Shown piece after piece: positions 25,431-33,118 of a DNA stretch of 64,000 nt. The first letter of the stretch is position 1, and each line of letters begins with the position of its first letter. The DNA comes from Nocardioides albus. Lineage in GTDB: Bacteria > Actinomycetota > Actinomycetes > Propionibacteriales > Nocardioidaceae. A program made the translations under genes and the position numbers. Where the stretch lies: positions 186,001 to 250,000 of the forward strand of contig NZ_BMQT01000004.1 of the NCBI RefSeq assembly GCF_014648255.1, in the 5' to 3' direction. The notes beneath the pieces were generated by a model. It saw only the letters and a program-made list of their open reading frames with translations. It was not told the DNA's origin and searched no databases.

Positions 25431-26323
25431 TGAGCGACGTAGCTGGCGTATCGCCGGAGCAGCAGGCGGTCGAGCAGACCCTGGTCGACACCGTCGTCGC
25501 GTCCTTCGACGCCTGTGAGGACCCGCGCCTGAAGGAGGTCATGGTCTCGCTGACGCGTCACCTGCACGCCTTCATCCGCGACGTACGCCTCACCGAGGAC
25601 GAGTGGGCAGCCGCCATCGAGTTCCTGACCAAGGCCGGCCACATCACCGACGACGTACGCCAGGAGTTCATTCTCCTCTCCGACACCCTCGGCGCCTCGA
25701 TGCAGACGATCAACATCAACAACCAGGCGTACGCCGATGCGACCGAGGCCACCGTCTTCGGCCCGTTCTTCGTGGAGGATTCCCCCGCGATCGAGCAGGG
25801 CGAGGACATGGCCTTCGGGGCCCCGGGCGAGCCGTGCTGGGTCACCGGCACGGTCACCGGCACGGACGGAAAACCGCTGGTCGGAGCCAAGATCGAGGTC
25901 TGGGAGGCGGACGAGGACGGGCTCTACGACGTCCAGCGCGATGCCGGCGCGCGGGCTGCTCGGGCGCACCTGTTCACCGACGCCGAGGGCGGCTACCGGT
26001 TCTGGGGGCTGACGCCCACGCCGTACCCGATCCCCGACGACGGCCCCGTCGGCAAGATGCTGGCCGCGGTCGGGCGCTCGCCGCTGCGCGCCTCGCACCT
26101 GCACTTCATGGTCACCCACGAGGGCTGCCGCACGCTGGTCACCCACATCTTCCCCGAGGGCGATCCGATCGGCTGGAAGGACACCGTCTTCGGGGTCAAG
26201 GAGTCGCTGATCAAGAGGTTCGAGCGGCAGGCCGCCGGGACGCCGACCCCTGACGGCCGGGTCGTCGACGGCACCTGGTCGACGGTGCGTTTCGACATCG
26301 TCCTCGCGCCTGCCGGCGCCTGA
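25430..26323 (+). CDS. Hydroxyquinol 1,2-dioxygenase (intradiol, 297 aa)
   Basis: Non-haem Fe(III) dioxygenase that cleaves hydroxyquinol to maleylacetate. It has the N-terminal helical dimerisation domain (about 1-100) and an intradiol barrel. The iron ligands are visible: a Tyr in DGLYDVQ (about residue 163), a Tyr in [11 protein letters not shown] (about 198), and two His in ASHLHFMV (about 221-223). VFGPFF is the usual catechol-dioxygenase signature. With the two preceding genes it forms the lower resorcinol/hydroxyquinol pathway. A terminator follows 5 nt after the stop. Confidence 0.93.
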   Translation: MSDVAGVSPEQQAVEQTLVDTVVASFDACEDPRLKEVMVSLTRHLHAFIRDVRLTEDEWAAAIEFLTKAGHITDDVRQEFILLSDTLGASMQTININNQAYADATEATVFGPFFVEDSPAIEQGEDMAFGAPGEPCWVTGTVTGTDGKPLVGAKIEVWEADEDGLYDVQRDAGARAARAHLFTDAEGGYRFWGLTPTPYPIPDDGPVGKMLAAVGRSPLRASHLHFMVTHEGCRTLVTHIFPEGDPIGWKDTVFGVKESLIKRFERQAAGTPTPDGRVVDGTWSTVRFDIVLAPAGA

Positions 26324-26327
26324 TACG

Positions 26328-26374
26328 TCCCTGGCGTGCTTCGGCACAGGGGTGTTGCCCCGGCACGCCAGGGA
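26328..26374. terminator. Hairpin terminator after the hydroxyquinol operon
   Basis: A perfect 12-bp stem TCCCTGGCGTGC/GCACGCCAGGGA (26328-26339 and 26363-26374) lies between the convergent dioxygenase and secreted-protein genes, so it can serve both strands. Confidence 0.75.
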
Positions 26375-26379
26375 TCCCC

Positions 26380-27369
26380 TCACGGTGCCGGATGCACGCT
26401 GTAGGTGAAGTCCTCGCGGAGCACGACCGTTCCGGATGAGTCGGTGATCGTGAGGTGGTCGGTCACGCGGGAGTCCGGTGGATACGGGTTGTGATGGATC
26501 GTCACCTCGGTCCAGGTCGTGCCCTCGGGAACGGTCAGGCCGTTGACGTCGAGTCCGCCTGGCGGCGCCGGGTGGTCCAAGGTGATCCGGAGGGTTCCCC
26601 GCACCCACCCGTCGGTCCCCTCGGGCGTCAGGATCGGCTCGTTGACGGTGAAGCGGTCGCCGGCCCGGAAGGGCCGGATCTCCGGTCGGACCTGCATCGT
26701 CCGGGCGGCGCTCTTCCCGTTCCGGGTGGCTCTGATCGTCACGTTGAAGGCGGGCAGGGTCCCGACCACCGGCGCCTTTGTGACCGCCGTGAACGAGGCC
26801 GTACGCCGCCCGGCCTGGATCGTGAGCGTGCCCGGGACCGTGACCAAGGACGAACTCGAGGTGACGCTCACGGCCAGCGAGGTTCGGGCGACGCAATCGA
26901 GCGTGACCGTCCCGGTGGCCCTCTGGCCGGCGTGGACGTAGGCGGGCAACGTCACCGCGGTGGGCACCGGCGTCGGGTAGCAGGCGGTGGCCGTGCGGAC
27001 GAGTGTCGCGCGGCGTACCACCTGCCGGTAGACCGCCTTGACCCTGCCGCTGCTGCGGACGGTTGTCGGTGAGGTCCGGACGGTGACGGCTCGCGTGCTT
27101 CGGCCGCCGGCGACATAGGCGTACGCCGGGACTCGGATTCCTGGGCTGGCCCAGAGCTGCACCTTGGCGCGCCTGGGAGTCCGGCAAGTGAGCCGGATCG
27201 TGGCGGAGGTCGACGTTCCTCCGGCCACCGTGCTCCTGGCGAGAGTCAACGACTTGAGTGCCGGCCGGCAGGCGGCCTCCGCTGATGGCGTCGTCACCGC
27301 GGCGGGCACGCTGAGGACCGCGACGGCCAGGACGAGGCCGAGGACGAGGCGGGCAACACGGCGGGACAT
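26380..27369 (-). CDS. Secreted protein of unknown function with Ig-like repeats (329 aa)
   Basis: Sec signal peptide (about residues 1-33, ending SAEA). The mature part is Thr/Val/Ala-rich with at least three beta-sandwich-like segments. Two of them show the actinobacterial pattern of a 'V-x-A-G-x-x-x-T-x-T-V-x-L-x-C' strand pair (about 47-62 and 145-160). Three Cys-containing blocks suggest disulfides. No enzymatic motif. Probably a structural or adhesive surface-associated protein; the function is not known. Confidence 0.75.
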   Translation of the reverse strand: MSRRVARLVLGLVLAVAVLSVPAAVTTPSAEAACRPALKSLTLARSTVAGGTSTSATIRLTCRTPRRAKVQLWASPGIRVPAYAYVAGGRSTRAVTVRTSPTTVRSSGRVKAVYRQVVRRATLVRTATACYPTPVPTAVTLPAYVHAGQRATGTVTLDCVARTSLAVSVTSSSSLVTVPGTLTIQAGRRTASFTAVTKAPVVGTLPAFNVTIRATRNGKSAARTMQVRPEIRPFRAGDRFTVNEPILTPEGTDGWVRGTLRITLDHPAPPGGLDVNGLTVPEGTTWTEVTIHHNPYPPDSRVTDHLTITDSSGTVVLREDFTYSVHPAP

Positions 27370-27383
27370 CTTCGGAACGTATC

Positions 27384-27424
27384 GGGACCGCCGGTACGTG
27401 CTGCTCGCACGTGCCGGCGGTCCC
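27384..27424 (-). terminator. Hairpin downstream of the Clp-N gene
   Basis: A 17-bp stem GGGACCGCCGGTACGTG pairs with 27408-27424 with a single mismatch and a 7-nt loop. It lies 28 nt after the stop of the minus-strand Clp-N gene and 15 nt before the start of the secreted protein gene, where it would stop read-through. Confidence 0.65.
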
Positions 27425-27451
27425 TCAGATCAGGTAGCCCATCCGGGCCGG

Positions 27452-28207
27452 CTACTCCGTGGCGTCGGATTCGGCCGACGCGAAGTCGACCTGGAGCGAG
27501 GCCAGGATCGAGGTGATGCTCTGCTCGGTAGGCGCCTTCTCGATCCCGGCCTCGTGGAGGATCCCGGCGCCGTCCTCGTACTCGAGGAGGGCCAGCAGGA
27601 TGTGCTCGGTGCCGACGTAGGAGTGCTCGAGCCGCAGGGCCTCACGGAAGGTCAGCTCGAGGACCTTCTTGGCGTCGGCGGTGAACGGGATCATCTCCCC
27701 GACCTCGCCGTAGGGCTCCGGAGTCGCGGCGGTCGCGGCGGCGCGCACGGCGTCGAGGGTGACGTCCTGGGCCCTGATCGCGTGGCCCGCGACGCCCTCC
27801 GGCTCGGCGAGGAGCCCGAGCACCAGGTGAGGTACGCCGGTCTCCGCGTTCGCGGCCTTCCGTGCCTCCCCCTGGGCGGCGACGACCACCGTGCGGGCAC
27901 GCGGGGTGAACTTGGCGAACCCGGCGTTGGGGTCGAGCGCGGTCTCGCCGGCCTTGGGGACGTACTTCTTCTGGGCCGCCTGCTTCGTCACCCCCATCCG
28001 GGTGCCGATCTCGGTCCAGGAGGCACCGGAGCGGCGAGCCTGGTCCACGAAGTGCCCGATCAGATGGTCGGCCACCTCGCCCAGGTGCTCACCGACCACC
28101 ATCGCGTCGGCCAGCTGGTCCAGCGGCTCGTCACGAGCCTTCTTGATCGAGTCGATCAGGGTGTCGAGGCGTACGGCCTTGAGGGCAGGGTCCGGTGTGC
28201 TGGTCAT
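27452..28207 (-). CDS. Clp-N (ClpA/ClpC N-domain) protein without ATPase (251 aa)
   Basis: Residues about 1-75 are helical and include a helix-turn-helix-like segment (SWTEIGTRMGVTKQAAQKKY). Residues about 90-245 hold a double Clp-N fold, with FTPRARTVVVAAQGEARK and FTADAKKVLELTFREALRLE followed by YVGTEHILLALL. No Walker motifs, so it is not a chaperone itself. Actinobacteria carry such stand-alone proteins, possibly acting as adaptors or regulators of ClpC/ClpP. ATG at 28207, followed by a hairpin. Confidence 0.85.
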   Translation of the reverse strand: MTSTPDPALKAVRLDTLIDSIKKARDEPLDQLADAMVVGEHLGEVADHLIGHFVDQARRSGASWTEIGTRMGVTKQAAQKKYVPKAGETALDPNAGFAKFTPRARTVVVAAQGEARKAANAETGVPHLVLGLLAEPEGVAGHAIRAQDVTLDAVRAAATAATPEPYGEVGEMIPFTADAKKVLELTFREALRLEHSYVGTEHILLALLEYEDGAGILHEAGIEKAPTEQSITSILASLQVDFASAESDATE

Positions 28208-28238
28208 GCGTTTCTCCTAGGTGAGCGGAACTGTCGGG

Positions 28239-29045
28239 TCATGGCGCGCGCCGGAGCGGGACCGCGATTCCCACGGTGACGGTGTTCAGCGTGAAGGTGC
28301 CGCCGAGGTCGTCGACGGCCGCACCGACCGCCTCCAGCACCGGCGCACGCTGTTCGGGGGAGAGCCGGGTGAGGAAGCCCTGCGTCGGCACGAAGTCGAG
28401 CCACTCCTCGCGCGTGACGTCGCGCGACCAGGAGAACCGCCACGGCTCCGGCTCGGCGAACCCGCCCAGCTCGGCGAAGCGCTCGCCGACCTGCCGGGCA
28501 CCCTCTTCGTACGTCCTGTCCGCCTGCTTCATGGCTGCGGGGTCGAGAGGGAGGTCGGGCATGACCTTCCTCAGCCCGTCGAGAAGGGCGTCGCCGACCG
28601 GCTCGGGCGGCGCATAGACGTTCCAGAAGGCCGCGAACAGCCCGCCTGGCCGCAGCACGTCACGCACTTTCGCGGCACCGACAACCGGGTCGACCCAGTG
28701 CCATGCCTGCGCCGAGACGACGGCGTCGAACGTACGCTCCGCCGCATCCCACTCCTCGAACCGCGACTCCTCCACGACGAGCCCGTGCGAACGGGCGTAC
28801 GCCGCCATCCGCGCGTCCGGCTCGACGCCGAGCACGCTCGCGCCGACAGCCTGCAGCTGCCTGGCCTCGATCCCGGTCCCGCAGCCGACGTCCAGCACCT
28901 CAGGGCCTGGGGCGAGCTCCTGGATCCGGGTGATCAGCTCGTCGGGATAGGCCATCCGTGCGCGGTCGTAACGGTCGGCGTCAGCACCGAAGGACTCGGC
29001 CATCTGTCGCTGTCGGTGTGCGGGGGCGGAAGTGGGAGCATCCAT
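28239..29045 (-). CDS. Class I SAM-dependent methyltransferase (268 aa)
   Basis: Methyltransf_11-type enzyme: motif I VLDVGCGTG (about residues 50-58), the acidic end of beta-2 at GVEPDARM, motif with SAQAWHWVDP (about 111-120) and LRPGGLFAAFWN. The target is unknown. The ATG at 29045 lies 6 nt after TATGGT, which itself is 18 bp after TTGACG, so the mRNA is probably leaderless. Two 19-bp palindromes cover both promoter boxes, so it is very likely repressed by a dedicated regulator. It overlaps no neighbour. Confidence 0.88.
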   Translation of the reverse strand: MDAPTSAPAHRQRQMAESFGADADRYDRARMAYPDELITRIQELAPGPEVLDVGCGTGIEARQLQAVGASVLGVEPDARMAAYARSHGLVVEESRFEEWDAAERTFDAVVSAQAWHWVDPVVGAAKVRDVLRPGGLFAAFWNVYAPPEPVGDALLDGLRKVMPDLPLDPAAMKQADRTYEEGARQVGERFAELGGFAEPEPWRFSWSRDVTREEWLDFVPTQGFLTRLSPEQRAPVLEAVGAAVDDLGGTFTLNTVTVGIAVPLRRAP

Positions 29046-29046
29046 G

Positions 29047-29094
29047 CGTCAACCATAGGTTGACGATACCGTCCCCGTCAACCGTCGGTTGACG
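29047..29094 (-). promoter_or_regulatory. Promoter with two tandem 19-bp palindromic operators
   Basis: CGTCAACCATAGGTTGACG (29047-29065) and CGTCAACCGTCGGTTGACG (29076-29094) have identical 8-bp arms CGTCAACC/GGTTGACG and 3-nt centres. Their centres are 29 bp apart. On the minus strand the right arm of the far copy supplies TTGACG (-35) and the near copy supplies TATGGT (-10) at 18-bp spacing. A repressor dimer on either site would block the promoter. No TetR- or MarR-type gene is adjacent. Confidence 0.8.
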
Positions 29095-29135
29095 GCCGGA
29101 TCGGCCTGGCTTCCAGTCGTGATTCGGTCTCGTCT

Positions 29136-29532
29136 GTGTCCGAGCTGCGGCGCAGACACCCCGACCAAGCGGTCGTCAGATGGCTAGCCGCCCAGCGGGA
29201 CGAAGATCTGTACGTTTCGGTGTTGACCATCGCCGAGCTGCGCAAGGGCGCGCTCAAGCTGGCGGCACGCGGCGACGAGGCCGTGTCGGAGTCCCTGTTG
29301 CAGTGGATCGACGGAGTCGAACAGGCCTACCGGGAACGCTTGCTTCCTGTGACGCTCGGCGTCGCGAAGCGGTGGGGTGATCTGAATGCCGACCGGCGGC
29401 TTCGGGTGATCGACTCCCTGCTCGCCGCCACCGCCATGGAGAACGGACTCACGGTCGCGACCAGGAACACCAAGGACTTCGCGCCGACCGAGGTCAAGGT
29501 TCACAACCCCTTCTCCGCGGCGTACGTCGTGC
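29136..29532 (+). pseudogene. Remnant of a VapC (PIN-domain) toxin, both ends lost
   Basis: From SELRRRHPDQAVVRWLAAQ onward the frame matches the body of a VapC ribonuclease: VSVLTIAELRKGALKL, RLLPVTLGVAKRWGDL, VIDSLLAATAMENGLTVATRNTKDF and a final VHNPF. The usual start (LLDTNVVSELR) with the first catalytic Asp is missing; upstream codons read SSRDSVSSV instead. No antitoxin gene precedes it. At the 3' end the frame runs on for about 400 nt antisense to fprA without a toxin stop. It is a decayed relic of a vapBC locus. Confidence 0.75.
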
Positions 29533-29533
29533 G

Positions 29534-30883
29534 TCAGTGGTTGTGGTTGGAGATCTGGATCATCTCGTCCCGGGGGACGACCTTGATCCGCTCGCGGCCC
29601 TGGGCCTCGCCGAGGGAGCGCTCGTGGTTGTCGAGCTTCTCCCAACCCTCGATGGTGGTGAACTCGACGCCCTTGCCGGACAGGTGCTCGAGGACTGCCG
29701 CGGTCGAGCCGATCTCGGCCGGCTTGAGCTTGTCGAGATCGTGGAGGAGGTTGTCGATGGTCTCCTTGGCGTCGGACTTGGTGTGGCCGATGAGGCCGAC
29801 CGGTCCGCGCTTGATCCACCCGGTGACGTACGTCCCGTCGATGTGGTCGCCGTTGAGGTCGAGGACCCGGCCGCCGGCGTTGGGGATGACGCCGTTCTCG
29901 CTGTCGAAGGGCACGTCGGGGAGCGCCTCGGAGAGGTAGCCGACGGCGCGGTAGACGGCCTGGACCGGAGTGTCGGTGAACTCGCCGGTGCCGGACACGG
30001 TGCCGTCGCCGTTGTACTCGGTCTTCTCGCTGCGCAGCGCGACCACTCGGCCGTCCTCGCCGACGACCTCCACAGGGTTCTGCATCATGTGGATGACGAT
30101 CTTGTGGGGCTTCTCGCCGGCAGGCGCCTCCATGTACTTCAGGAGGATGTCGGCCACCAGCTTGGTCGCCTTGTGGCTCTGGATCGCCTTCTCGCCGGCC
30201 TCGTCGATCTCGAAGCCCTCCTCCTTGACGACCACCTCGACCGACGGAGAGTGGGAGAGCTCGCGCAGCTCCATCGGGCTGAACTTGATGTGTGCCGGGC
30301 CGCGGCGGGCGAAGACGTGGATCGTCTTGGCAGGGTTCTTCTTCAGACCCTGGTAGACGTTGTCGGAGACCTCGGTGACCAGCTGCTCGTCGGCGGGCTT
30401 TGCCAGCATGCGGGCGACGTCGAGGGCGACGTTACCGGCGCCGAGGACGGCGACCTCCTCGGCGTCGAGCGGCCAGTCGCGGGCGACGTCGGGGTGGCCG
30501 GCGTACCAGCTGACGAAGTCGGCCGCACCGTAGGACTGGGGCAGGTCGATCCCCGGGATGTCGAGCTCGCGGTCGGCCATCGCGCCGGTGGCGAAGATGA
30601 CGGCGTCGTAGAACCGACGCAGGTCGTCGAGCTTGAGGTCGGTGCCGAAGTCGACGTTGCCGATGAACCGGATGCTGTCCTGGTTCAGGACGCGCTTCAG
30701 CGCCTTGATGATCTCCTTGATTCGCGGGTGGTCAGGAGCCACGCCGTAGCGAACCAGGCCGTAGGGAGCAGGCAGGCGCTCGATGACGTCGACGCGCGCA
30801 CCAGGGTGCTCCTTCGTGAGGATGTCGGCAGCGTAGATGCCGGCCGGGCCAGCACCGACGATCGCAACGCGGATGTCACGCAT
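29534..30883 (-). CDS. fprA: Ferredoxin/adrenodoxin-type NADP+ reductase FprA (449 aa)
   Basis: Soluble flavoprotein that passes electrons from NADPH to ferredoxins serving cytochromes P450 and iron metabolism. FAD motif VAIVGAGPAGIYAAD (about residues 6-20), PAPYGLVRYGVAPDHPRIK (about 43-61), NADP motif VLGAGNVALDVARM (about 149-162), ARRGPAHIKFSPMELREL and TGWIKRGPVGLIGHTKSDA are all characteristic of mycobacterial FprA. ATG at 30883 was chosen. A TTG at 30895 abuts the GGAAGG ribosome site and is less likely, though the 14-nt spacing to the ATG is long. An iron-box-like site lies 25-43 nt upstream. Confidence 0.93.
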   Translation of the reverse strand: MRDIRVAIVGAGPAGIYAADILTKEHPGARVDVIERLPAPYGLVRYGVAPDHPRIKEIIKALKRVLNQDSIRFIGNVDFGTDLKLDDLRRFYDAVIFATGAMADRELDIPGIDLPQSYGAADFVSWYAGHPDVARDWPLDAEEVAVLGAGNVALDVARMLAKPADEQLVTEVSDNVYQGLKKNPAKTIHVFARRGPAHIKFSPMELRELSHSPSVEVVVKEEGFEIDEAGEKAIQSHKATKLVADILLKYMEAPAGEKPHKIVIHMMQNPVEVVGEDGRVVALRSEKTEYNGDGTVSGTGEFTDTPVQAVYRAVGYLSEALPDVPFDSENGVIPNAGGRVLDLNGDHIDGTYVTGWIKRGPVGLIGHTKSDAKETIDNLLHDLDKLKPAEIGSTAAVLEHLSGKGVEFTTIEGWEKLDNHERSLGEAQGRERIKVVPRDEMIQISNHNH

Positions 30884-30907
30884 AAGGGAGTTCAACCTTC
30901 CGTGGAT

Positions 30908-30926
30908 TTACTAAGGCAAGCCTAAA
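30908..30926 (-). promoter_or_regulatory. Candidate IdeR/DtxR iron box upstream of fprA
   Basis: On the minus strand the site reads TTTAGGCTTGCCTTAGTAA. It keeps the TTAGG left arm and the GCCT and AA features of the DtxR/IdeR 19-bp consensus (TTAGGTTAGCCTAACCTAA), with mismatches in the centre and right arm. Its position between the start codon and the presumed promoter fits iron-dependent repression of a reductase that takes part in iron release. Confidence 0.55.
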
Positions 30927-30998
30927 GGGGGGCGTGCAACCCTCCGAATCCGTTCCACCAGGTGGTTGCGTGGCGTACGCGGGTCTCACGCTCAATTC

Positions 30999-31012
30999 TA
31001 GAATGTGTTCTC
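30999..31012 (-). promoter_or_regulatory. KstR-like inverted repeat upstream of fprA
   Basis: The minus strand reads GAGAACACATTCTA. Against the KstR (sterol catabolism repressor) consensus TAGAACNNGTTCTA it differs at one outer base and one core base. It lies 116-129 nt upstream of fprA and 3 nt after the stop of the MmyB-type regulator. It may link FprA to P450-dependent sterol breakdown, but one site alone is weak evidence. Confidence 0.3.
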
Positions 31013-31014
31013 GT

Positions 31015-31908
31015 TCAGCGGAGGTGTGGAGGCGTGATCTCCGACACGTGCGGCGCGTCGCGCTGCGAGTTCGCGCTCGTGAGCCGTTGGGTGCCGATGA
31101 CGCGGAGGAGGTCGAGCCTCTCCGCGGCGTCGGTGCCCTCGAGCGGGAAGTAGGCGAGCAGCTTCACGTCGGCCTCCTCCGTGATCAGGACCTCGCAGCG
31201 TACGGCGATCGCGCCGACCTCGGGGTGGAGGAACGTCTTCACGTCGGCACGCCGGACGGCCACCTCGTGGCGCTCCCACAGCCGGCGGAACTCCTCGCTC
31301 TCGTCGAGGAGGTCGTGCACCAACGAGGTGATGTCCGGATCACCCGCCCGCCGGGCGTACGTCGCCCGAAGATCCATCACGTGAGCCGCCGACATCCGGT
31401 CCCAGTCCTCGGCCGGCGCGGGCCGGTGGTCGGGCTCGGTGAACCAGCGCCACATCAGGTTGCGGCCACGGCCGGGCCCGCCGGGCATCGGGGGCAGCAG
31501 CGCGGTGGCGAGCGGGTTGAGCCAGGCGAGCTCGCCGGTGTCGGTGCAGATCACGACGGGGATGTCGGTCAGTCGTCGGGCGAGCGCGATCAGGCCGGGG
31601 CGTACGTAGTGGCCGGCCCGCCGCGCGGGCGGCGTCATCCCGGCGAGGTAGAAGAGATGGTCGCGCTCGTCGAGATCGCACTGCAGCGCCCGCGCGATCG
31701 CGGAGAGCACCGACTCCGACGGCGCCGACCCGCGCGCCTGCTCCAGCCGCGTGTAGTGGTCGGTCGAGACCCCGGCGAGCGAGGCGACCTCCTCCCGGCG
31801 AAGCCCAGGAGTACGCCGCCGAGAACCGTCCGGAAGGCCGACGTCGGAGGGGCGGAGCAGCTCCCGGCGGCGGCGGAGGAAGTCGGCGAGCTCGCTGCGG
31901 TCGGTCAC
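31015..31908 (-). CDS. XRE/MmyB-type helix-turn-helix regulator (297 aa)
   Basis: N-terminal HTH (about residues 33-62: PGLRREEVASLAGVSTDHYTRLE, split here as PGLRREEVASL and AGVSTDHYTRLE) plus a MmyB-like ligand-binding domain (about 105-270) with the typical LNPLATALL and MWRWF segments. In actinobacteria such regulators sit next to, and repress, a redox enzyme gene transcribed the other way; here that gene is an aldo/keto reductase. GTG at 31908. A 25-bp palindrome lies between the two genes. Confidence 0.9.
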   Translation of the reverse strand: MTDRSELADFLRRRRELLRPSDVGLPDGSRRRTPGLRREEVASLAGVSTDHYTRLEQARGSAPSESVLSAIARALQCDLDERDHLFYLAGMTPPARRAGHYVRPGLIALARRLTDIPVVICTDTGELAWLNPLATALLPPMPGGPGRGRNLMWRWFTEPDHRPAPAEDWDRMSAAHVMDLRATYARRAGDPDITSLVHDLLDESEEFRRLWERHEVAVRRADVKTFLHPEVGAIAVRCEVLITEEADVKLLAYFPLEGTDAAERLDLLRVIGTQRLTSANSQRDAPHVSEITPPHLR

Positions 31909-31938
31909 GCGTCCATCCTCCGTCTGCCGTGGCTGGTT

Positions 31939-31963
31939 ATCCAGGGACGGCCCGTCCCTGGAT
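31939..31963. promoter_or_regulatory. 25-bp perfect palindrome between the MmyB-type regulator and aldo/keto reductase
   Basis: Arms ATCCAGGGACG and CGTCCCTGGAT are perfect complements around a GCC centre. It lies 30 nt upstream of the regulator start and 45 nt upstream of the reductase ATG, the expected place for an autoregulatory operator acting on both genes. Confidence 0.75.
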
Positions 31964-32008
31964 GTGCCGTGCCTCCCGAGGGTCCACCGAGCGACGCAGG
32001 CTGAAGGC

Positions 32009-33013
32009 ATGACGACCCACGAAATCAGGTTCAGCACGAACCGACAGCTCGGCAAGAACGGTCCCACGGTCACCTCCCCCGCGCTTGGCGGGATGAGCCT
32101 GTCCGGCGTCTACGGCGCGGTCGACGACGAGGAGGGCGTACGCGTCATCCACGCCTACGTCGATGCCGGCGGCACCCTGATCGACACCGGCGACTTCTAC
32201 GGAGCCGGCCACAACGAGATGCTGATCGCCCGGGCGCTGCGCGAGCGCAACCGCGACGACGTGGTGCTCTCGGTGAAGTTCGGCGCGCTGCTGACCCCGG
32301 TCGGGATGCCGGCGGGCTTCGACGGCCGCCCCGAGGCGGTCAAGTCCTTCCTGACCTACTCCCTCCAGCGCCTCGGCACCGATCACATCGACATCTACCG
32401 CCCCGCCCGCGTGGACCCGCAGGTGCCCATCGAGGAGACCGTGGGCGCCGTCCAGGAGCTGGTGGAGGCGGGCTACGTACGCCACGTCGGGCTGAGCGAG
32501 GTCAGCGCCGATACGATCCGCCGCGCCGCCGCGGTGGCCCCGATCAGCGATCTGCAGATCGAGTACTCCCTGCTCAGCAGGGGGATCGAGACCAACGGCA
32601 TCCTCGACACCTGCCGCGAGCTGGGCATCGGCATCACCGCGTACAGCGTCCTTGGCCGCGGCCTGATCGGCGGCAGCGGTGCCCTGGGCGGCTCGCTCGC
32701 CCTCATGCCGCGCTTCCAGGGCGACAACCTCGACCACAACCGCGCGCTGCTGACCACCCTGGAGGAGATCGCCGCGGACAAGGGCATCACCCTGGCGCAG
32801 CTCGCGATCGCCTGGGTCGCCGCCCGCGGCGAGCACATCGTGCCCGTCATCGGATCGCGCCGGGTCAGTCAGGTCGAGTCGATGGCAGGCGCGAACGCGG
32901 TCACCCTCGACGAGGCCGAACTGGCCCGCATCGATGCAGCCGTGCCCGTCGGCGCCGCCCGTGGCGACCGCTACCCGACCCGTTTCATGGACCAGCTCGA
33001 CAGCGAACGGTGA
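32009..33013 (+). CDS. Aldo/keto reductase (334 aa)
   Basis: NADPH-dependent (alpha/beta)8 oxidoreductase of the large AKR 'Tas/YghZ/IolS-like' group. The substrate pocket Asp and Tyr lie in LIDTGDFYGAGHNE (about residues 57-70), the Lys in LSVKFG (about 90), but the usual catalytic His in the QxHR/YYxHRxD segment is replaced: DIYRPARVDPQVPIEE has Pro-Ala-Arg. This 'RPARVDP' form is common in a subset of actinobacterial AKRs. It is divergent from the MmyB-type regulator and almost certainly its target. ATG at 32009 follows GAAGG. Confidence 0.88.
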   Translation: MTTHEIRFSTNRQLGKNGPTVTSPALGGMSLSGVYGAVDDEEGVRVIHAYVDAGGTLIDTGDFYGAGHNEMLIARALRERNRDDVVLSVKFGALLTPVGMPAGFDGRPEAVKSFLTYSLQRLGTDHIDIYRPARVDPQVPIEETVGAVQELVEAGYVRHVGLSEVSADTIRRAAAVAPISDLQIEYSLLSRGIETNGILDTCRELGIGITAYSVLGRGLIGGSGALGGSLALMPRFQGDNLDHNRALLTTLEEIAADKGITLAQLAIAWVAARGEHIVPVIGSRRVSQVESMAGANAVTLDEAELARIDAAVPVGAARGDRYPTRFMDQLDSER

Positions 33014-33034
33014 GTGTGGGCCACACCTCGCTGA

Positions 33035-33106
33035 CCGGCAAACCGAACACCAACGGCCTGGCAATCCGAACGCGTGGCCCCTGGCAATCCGAACAACGGT
33101 CTGGCA
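33035..33106 (+). repeat. Short 23-bp-period direct repeats upstream of the DUF4143 gene
   Basis: CCGGCAAACCGAAC (33035), CTGGCAATCCGAAC (33058) and CTGGCAATCCGAAC (33081) recur every 23 bp, and a shorter CTGGCA follows at 33101. They fill the 105-nt gap before the ATPase gene and look like tandem binding sites, perhaps for autoregulation. Confidence 0.6.
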
Positions 33107-33118
33107 GAGTTCGAGGAT

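Noticed and set aside
29095..29135. Antitoxin (VapB) gene before the VapC remnant
   Set aside because: Only about 40 nt separate the operators from the remnant, and no ORF fits.
29534..29939. C-terminal extension of the VapC frame
   Set aside because: It is antisense to fprA and has no PIN-domain continuation.
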